From NCBI GenBank assembly GCA_016165875.1, contig JABBOT010000080.1:5686759-5750758 (forward strand): DNA of 64,000 nt. The letters run 5' to 3'. Numbering within the stretch: the stretch's first letter is position 1; each line of letters starts with the position of its first letter. A model generated the notes under the pieces. The model worked only from the letters and a program-made list of their open reading frames with translations. It searched no databases and had not been told where the DNA came from. The translations under genes were made by a program, and so were the position numbers. Positions 58,581 through 64,000 of the stretch are shown here, piece after piece. The DNA is from Acanthopleura granulata. Lineage: Eukaryota; Mollusca; Polyplacophora; Chitonida; Chitonidae.

Positions 58581-58929
58581 TTTTGTAATAGACGCCGTGA
58601 TAAATTTGTCCCAAGCATTAGAGCTACTGTCTCATGCAAAAACAAACCATCTCTTCCACTTCCTGCTTAGTCATCTGTGCATTACTAGGATAGCAATTAT
58701 CCTTTTGTGTCTGTGTTTCTTTTTCTCTGTGTATACGTAGGAGTCGTGTCCCATCGGTTTTCTTTTGTTCGTCTTTCCATCCACGTCCAGCTATCCTGAT
58801 GAGACAAGAATCAATGCTGGGGGCAAACAGATCAAGCTTAATGAAACTTTAACCAGAGTACATTGAGTAACAGATCCCCTGGAGGGCGACCACCGAGGTC
58901 CATCGCGGGTCGAGGACATTATTCTCAGT
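58581..58929. other. no feature recognised
   Basis: Spacer between the tandem repeat and block 4 of the large duplication. Confidence 0.35.
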
Positions 58930-59300
58930 CCCTAATCGATTTCTATTTTTTCCCCAACGCTTGACCCTTCTTCCTTAGGAGCTTCCGATTACCACAACTT
59001 GATTCAATCATGTGAAAATTCACAAGTGCTCTACATTAAAAGTATCTTGAAAGAATCCGTTCTTGGGATTGCTGATGGCGTGGATGGCTTGTTTTCGACG
59101 TGTCATTCGGCATGGGCTCTTGATATGGCATATACATTTGCCTTCTTCACATTGCAGACGTCTCGTTTCTGGAGACAAGAAAAGACGTCTTCAGCAACAG
59201 GTAATACCCTGGGCAGATGTGAGAATACATGCCATCCACACAAGTCTGTGAAAAGGTGAAACAGCTTCCTTTCCAGAGGGCCATCCTTTGGGTACCAACT
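58930..59300 (+). repeat. large diverged duplication, copy B block 4
   Basis: Partner of 47425-47810. The first 75 bases (through GATTACCACAACTTGATTCA) are close to identical in parts. Open frames on both strands (58999-59259 plus, 59103-59354 minus) are not kept in copy A, so neither is called a gene. Confidence 0.7.
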
Positions 59301-59863
59301 GTTCTTGGGTATGGCAAAAAAGCATGCAACAGAAACTAAAAGCAATTCTCTCATGTCATGTTAAGCCAGTAAGACTGTAATACACCAGGAAGTCTATAGA
59401 AGGCACAGTGAAAGAACAGCCAAAAACCAAGTTTCTGTTGGCACATTTTTCACGTTTTGACGCCTATTTAGTATTTTTAAGATGATATGTGTCTCGTCCA
59501 ATTGCACGGGATTAACCGAAAACTACGATCCCTCATCAGTCACGCCAGTATTACATTTTTGCATTAGGTCATCCTTTGAATCTTAACACCTTGGCCTGTA
59601 CGCCATCCACACGTCTTCAAAATCGACTCCATACGCTAGCATTGTGACAGGACGGCATGAAAATGAGACATATCTATAACAAAGATAGGTCCATATGCGT
59701 CTAGGAAAGATAATAGCTCGATACATTGGTATATGGCATTCAACAATTTTCAAATTAAAACATTAATTCACACGGCTATCATGCCTTCACATTTACGTCT
59801 CACATTAAGTATCGTTCCTTTATGGCTTAGGATATTTATCAATGTGGTAAAATATTTGAAGGT
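59301..59863. other. no feature recognised
   Basis: No supported gene or repeat. Confidence 0.35.
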
Positions 59864-60050
59864 ATATTTATTTATTTGATTTCTTTTTACGCTGTAATCT
59901 AGTTTCACTTATACGACGGTTGCCAGAATCATCGTGGTAGGAAACCGGATGCAACCTCACGGAAACCCACGACCATCCGCAGGTTGATGGCAGACCTTCC
60001 CACATACGACGAGAGAGGAAGCATGTATGATGTAGATTCGAACTCAACTA
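59864..60050 (-). mobile_element. tRNA-derived SINE
   Basis: Reverse-strand copy: ATTTATTTATTTGATTTC, TTTTTACGCTGTAATCTAGT, TTCACTTATACGACGGTTGC, CCACGACCATCCGCAGGTTG, GGCAGACCTTCCCACATACG, then GATTCGAACTCAAC at 60036-60049 (B-box region). The rest of the head is lost. Confidence 0.8.
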
Positions 60051-61479
60051 AATAAGTATCCCTGTTGGCACTGCAGTAGAGTGTGAAAACAGATGTAGCC
60101 ACCGAGTGGAGGCCATGTAGGTCATATCGAATAACAGAGCGAGCCATGTCACTACGTTAGCTGTTGGCGCGTTGATCTAAACAAACACACAGTTCCATCT
60201 TTCCAGACTTATCGACCACGGACAACCAGTGGTCGCCCGGACCGTGCCTCTGAAGAACGAATGGCCTGGAGGCATAGGTGGTAAAAAAAATCCCCTGTCT
60301 ACAATGATTCTCTCGATAAAGCGAATGAAGAGAGAGCATACTGACTGGAAATGGGCCAATTAGACCTACTTCTCAGCGAAGACCGTCAAATGTTGAAAGG
60401 TACTTACCGATTGACCCTAGCCACTGATTAGCAGTTCGGACATTTAAGTGTCAGTGACACTGCATTGTAAAATACTCCGACACAGAAAATAAAATCACAG
60501 TAGCAACTACAGTATGCTCTTTGGCAGGTCGCACGTAACAGTGGCCGATGAGATACTGGTCAGTTTACATCTTTTCGAGTTTTAGATCAACTGTTCAGGT
60601 AAATGCATGAATACTAGCAACTCACATATCCTTTAGCATCAGGACCAAAGCACAATTAGGTACAGAATAGCGGGGTTTCCGGTTGGAAATCTTTTGTTGC
60701 AAAAGGTAAAAAGAGTCCAACGGTGTCATGTGACTTGTCAAACATGTCAGGCAATTTGGTTCAGTTTAATTTACCGATCACCTGATTCTCCACGAAATGT
60801 AGGTACAAATGACTTCTTCTTCAGTCATTAGCTTCTTAAATTAAAAAAACGTTCAGCTCCTGAATTTTCCCTATCGTACGTCAAGTCTAAATGGCTTTTT
60901 ATGACACTTTTCTTAGACGTCCATGTTATGGTAAATATGATCAGAAATAGCCGTCTAATATTATTGACAGGTCATATTTTACAGTAGGGCTATTCTTACC
61001 TTTAGTGATAAAATAATTAGAAGTCGAAACTCCCCTATTGCAGTGATGTCATTTATAATATATTAAGACGTCATTAGGTTAAGAGTTACTTAAAGGCTTT
61101 GTTCACCATACTGAAGACGACAAGGAGAAGGTGTGCTGCGTTAAAAGATAACATGTTGCTCCGTTAACGTGTACATAGATTTCTTGAACCAAAAGGATTC
61201 TAGTCAAAAGGCGCACAAGTATATATTAGCTGTACTAAATGTAGCAGCAAGAGAAAATGATATTTGAATATGCCTGTACATACTGCACATCTATGAACAG
61301 AGCTGCTCCTCACTCACCTAATTGGAAATTGACAAATTTTGAACCTTTTGCCATCGATTCACCATATTCCTTTGGTGTCGGCTGATCTGAATACAAGTAA
61401 GAATAGAAAGAACTGGTATTTACCTTTATAACCTGCAGCAACATGAACAACTTAAGACAAGTGTCAGTTCCTTCGTGTG
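60051..61479. other. no gene recognised
   Basis: Two overlapping minus frames (60157-60359) include a HGPGDHWLSVVD segment, but no family is recognised. The minus frame 61310-61537 partly belongs to the inverted-repeat arm. Confidence 0.35.
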
Positions 61480-62437
61480 TTACGTCTTTAAAATATTGCA
61501 TTGTATTTTTTATTTGCTTTTGCGGTAACCGGGTCAATATCTGGCCTACATTTCCCCCCTGGTTACGTTGTAGCCTGCACTGGAATTCAGTCGCGTGTTC
61601 TTGACGAAGCGTCTGTGTTTATGAGTTTCGTGTCATTGTGCGTAGAGCGCATCATCCAGAATTTTCTTTACGTTAGTCTATAAATATGGACGACGAAGGT
61701 AGAAGTTTTGCAGTCTTTTTACTCAGGTTCATTTTAGAGCAGCCATATTTACTCTCATCGACATAGAAGGATTTAGTGGGATTTAGGGATGTCGGCTTGC
61801 ATGGCATGGCATTCGACATGTCATCTTGTACTCCATTTTCCTGTACACTTTGTGAGCTTGTGTGGCGCCACTTGCCTGTTTGTTTGAGACGTTCTTTTGG
61901 AGCTTGTATCATTCTTTATCTCTTTGTGCAATTACGTAAATTTCATCCCAGTTTACCCTGAAAGTGGCGTTGTGTATCTTTCTGAGGACTGAAACATGCA
62001 TCGCCAGCTCAGAATCATGGACTCCACTGTCAGTCCCCTCGCCCTGAGAAGGTACACCTTTACAGGCAGTTGGGAATAAACCATTGTCAGCGTGGCGTGC
62101 CCATATCTGCTTATCACTTACCGAACTCCCATCCTTCGATTTGAGAATTCCCGAGGAACCATTAATTCTGTTTTTACGTGGACTAACTCGACGTTTAAAG
62201 CTTGAATATTGCATCCCAATTTGGCCGCTATCATCAGCAAGAAACTATGTATTTTTCTAATTATCTGTATGGATTTGTATATTATTGTCAGTTATGGTAT
62301 TTGTCTATCCTGTAAAAATATATGTATTGAACTTATTCAAGCGTCTTTGTGGTTCTTTGTTTGATCTTGTGTTAGGCCTATCGCTGTCTGAGAGTTGAGC
62401 AAGCCATTTGTTTCACATTTTTTCTCTCCGATAGTGA
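61480..62437 (-). repeat. right arm of the ~1 kb diverged inverted repeat
   Basis: Reverse-complement partner of 128-1115. Read on the minus strand it gives the same succession of anchors: TATCGGAGAGAAAA, ACAAATGGCTTG, ATTCAAGC, GTAAGTGATAAGCAG, GAGCTGGCGATGCATGTTTC, TACGTAATTGCACAA, CAATGACACGAAACT and GACCCGGTTACC. Confidence 0.8.
61909..62214 (-). CDS. unrecognised open frame conserved in both arms of the inverted repeat
   Basis: 101 codons from 62214, starting MQYSSFKRRVSPRKNRINGS, with SSVSDKQIWARHADNG and ELAMHVSVL, ending YVIAQRDKE. No known domain. The left-arm copy (365-651) aligns across its full length and ends at the same codon. After the stop the DNA similarity continues, and the frame 61673-61912 (ENGVQDDMSN, KSFYVDESKYGC) also has a broken counterpart at 655-820. 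A longer gene with an exon boundary or a frame change at the overlap is possible. The conserved GTAAGT (near 62110, minus sense) is a possible donor. Confidence 0.4.
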   Translation of the reverse strand: MQYSSFKRRVSPRKNRINGSSGILKSKDGSSVSDKQIWARHADNGLFPTACKGVPSQGEGTDSGVHDSELAMHVSVLRKIHNATFRVNWDEIYVIAQRDKE

Positions 62438-63806
62438 TACCCTTACACCCGGCTTTAGCAGCTCTCGTTGCGGATACAAGTTCTAAGATCCTTCTAAATA
62501 AAGCGGATGTCCTGGTGGCAGACTGTTGGTCTCAGATGATATTCCTTGTACTATGGTCACAGACATGTGCTGGTCAGTTCAACACTTTTCGGATCTAATC
62601 TATCTTGACGGCTAGGCCAACGAAGCGGTATTATGTAGATCTAAGCTGTTTTGGCCGGCAGAAACAATAACGCAAGGGCTCTAATCTAATTTTATAGGGT
62701 TTACCCAAACCTGGTCTGCCGCCGGAATTTCCAGTCGAGTACATATTCAGATTCATTATTCGCAAATAGACAATTCTCCTAGGCAGTGGACACGGGGAAC
62801 TCGTCAAGTCACGTTATCGCTGGGGGAGACAAAATAAATTCGCTTGCCTCTGGTCAAAACGCTCTAGGTTTATCGAGAAAATCCTTAGATAATTGACTAA
62901 CTGATTCATTGGATTGCTGTTCGACGACGTGCAGGAGATTTGTTTTTCTACTTATAAGACAAGGCTCATTGCAATAAGAAAACCGAGTGTCTAGTGCTTA
63001 TCGTCGCCTTGAAGAATTTTATATCTTAACATATAATAATGATCAATGACGAACTAACGTGAACAATATAAATCAGAATTCTGCTGGTTATTGTCAGTGC
63101 TAAACAATTGCCATACTGTATCACCAGATTTACGATAGCTGATCTATGCGGCATCCAATTATACTGATTATAGCCTAGTATTTTTCCACTCTTTGGCACC
63201 CTTATATACATCCTTCTTGAAAGGAACATAGGACCGTACCAAACAGAAAAACATGTGCCGGAAGATGCAACCCAAGACACATACTACATTCAAGCGTTAC
63301 CTGGTCTAAATACTTGGATGGATAAACAAATGATTGAAGGAATGAAAGTGGCTTAATGGCCGTGTCTGGGTAGATGACAAGGGAAATGCATTGTCTCTTC
63401 TCCAGCATGCTATTGGCTTTGAATGCTGGTCAAAATGGACAGACGATGATAATCAAAGTTTCGCCACTAGACGCCACAGCGAATTTTTACCCAATTATGA
63501 GAGACTCTTCAACAGGATCTGTCTTTGCTCCATGATTCGGAGCTTCGGCACAGAAGCACAACGAAACGACAAATTGTGGAGTTTTTTTCTTCCAAGGTTC
63601 CACTCAGGTTTATAAACTTCAATAATGACGAAAAATTGTGGCGTAAAAAGGTAATAAAGGACGATTTATTAATAGTGCTATTTAAGCACGACCAAGAAAA
63701 ATCACGACAAACACTGCTTACCCGGAGAGGCTGGCTAATATCAGCACAGATGTTATTTTAAGGATCAAATAATATATATTGTATTTTCCTCGTCTGGCTT
63801 TAAATC
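62438..63806. other. no gene recognised
   Basis: Frames at 62395-62598, 63026-63408 and 63391-63761 have no recognised domain. The plus frame 63391-63615 (HAIGFECWSKWTDDDNQSF) has a soluble-protein look only. Confidence 0.35.
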
Positions 63807-63928
63807 TTTTATTTGATTGGAGTTATGCCATGCTCAAAAATGTTTGGCTACCACAACCGAGGTCAGTGTTATGGTTGGGGGAAACTAGACAGAACGTAGG
63901 GAACCCACGACCATCTTCAGGTTTCGTC
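63807..63928 (-). mobile_element. degraded tRNA-derived SINE
   Basis: Reverse-strand copy: TCTTTTATTTGATTGGAGTT, CATGCTCAAAAATGTTTGGC, CGAGGTCAGTGTTATGGTTG, GGGGAAACTAGACAGAACG, ACCCACGACCATCTTCAGG. It ends near 63928 without a head. Confidence 0.7.
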
Positions 63929-64000
63929 TGTCTATAGCGAGCACTATTTGCCGATGAGCTGAGCAACAGATCCGATCTGGTATAATTAGAAATGAAAGCC

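Overview
The window looks like non-coding, AT-rich nuclear DNA of an invertebrate animal, most likely a mollusc (bivalve-like). The evidence is at least fourteen diverged copies of one tRNA-headed SINE with an (AAAT)n tail, a roughly 155-bp tandem array of a kind typical of bivalve repeats, a Jockey-type LINE, Tc1/mariner debris and a Polinton/Maverick fossil. No complete host gene is visible. Most long open frames are chance, or antisense to decayed mobile elements. A few short frames could be host exons and are marked as weak.

Layout. 0-1.1 kb is the left arm of a diverged inverted repeat of about 1 kb whose partner lies at 61.5-62.4 kb. 1.9-5.3 kb holds two diverged tandem copies of a 1.5-1.8 kb unit. 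6.7-12.2 kb is SINE debris and unassigned DNA. 14.1-24.9 kb is a Polinton (Maverick) of about 10.8 kb with imperfect terminal inverted repeats of about 200 bp, visibly richer in G+C than its flanks and broken by many stops and frameshifts. 29.4-30.45 kb is a degenerate minisatellite of about 60-66 bp. 36.2-40.5 kb is a minus-strand LINE whose 3' end meets a (TA)n run. 41.3-47.8 kb and 53.5-59.3 kb share four colinear homologous blocks, an old duplication with a period of about 11.5-12.3 kb. 50.15-50.5 kb holds two Tc1-like transposase C-termini back to back. 57.95-58.58 kb has four copies of a repeat of about 155 bp.

The Polinton is the main find. On the plus strand are a capsid-like C-terminal piece, an FtsK/HerA-type packaging ATPase piece, an acidic coiled-coil protein, three small hydrophobic or membrane proteins and a DDE integrase. 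On the minus strand are a capsid-like gene, a protein with a long predicted helix and two hydrophobic segments, then (reading inward from the right end) the end of a family B DNA polymerase, a superfamily 1 helicase and an HNH nuclease-like domain. Together these would have made a virus-like self-replicating transposon: polymerase and helicase for replication, integrase for insertion, capsid and ATPase for packaging. Every recognised gene is broken and most of the polymerase is missing, so this copy is dead.

Limits: all similarities were judged by eye. No database search, alignment score or splice prediction was run.
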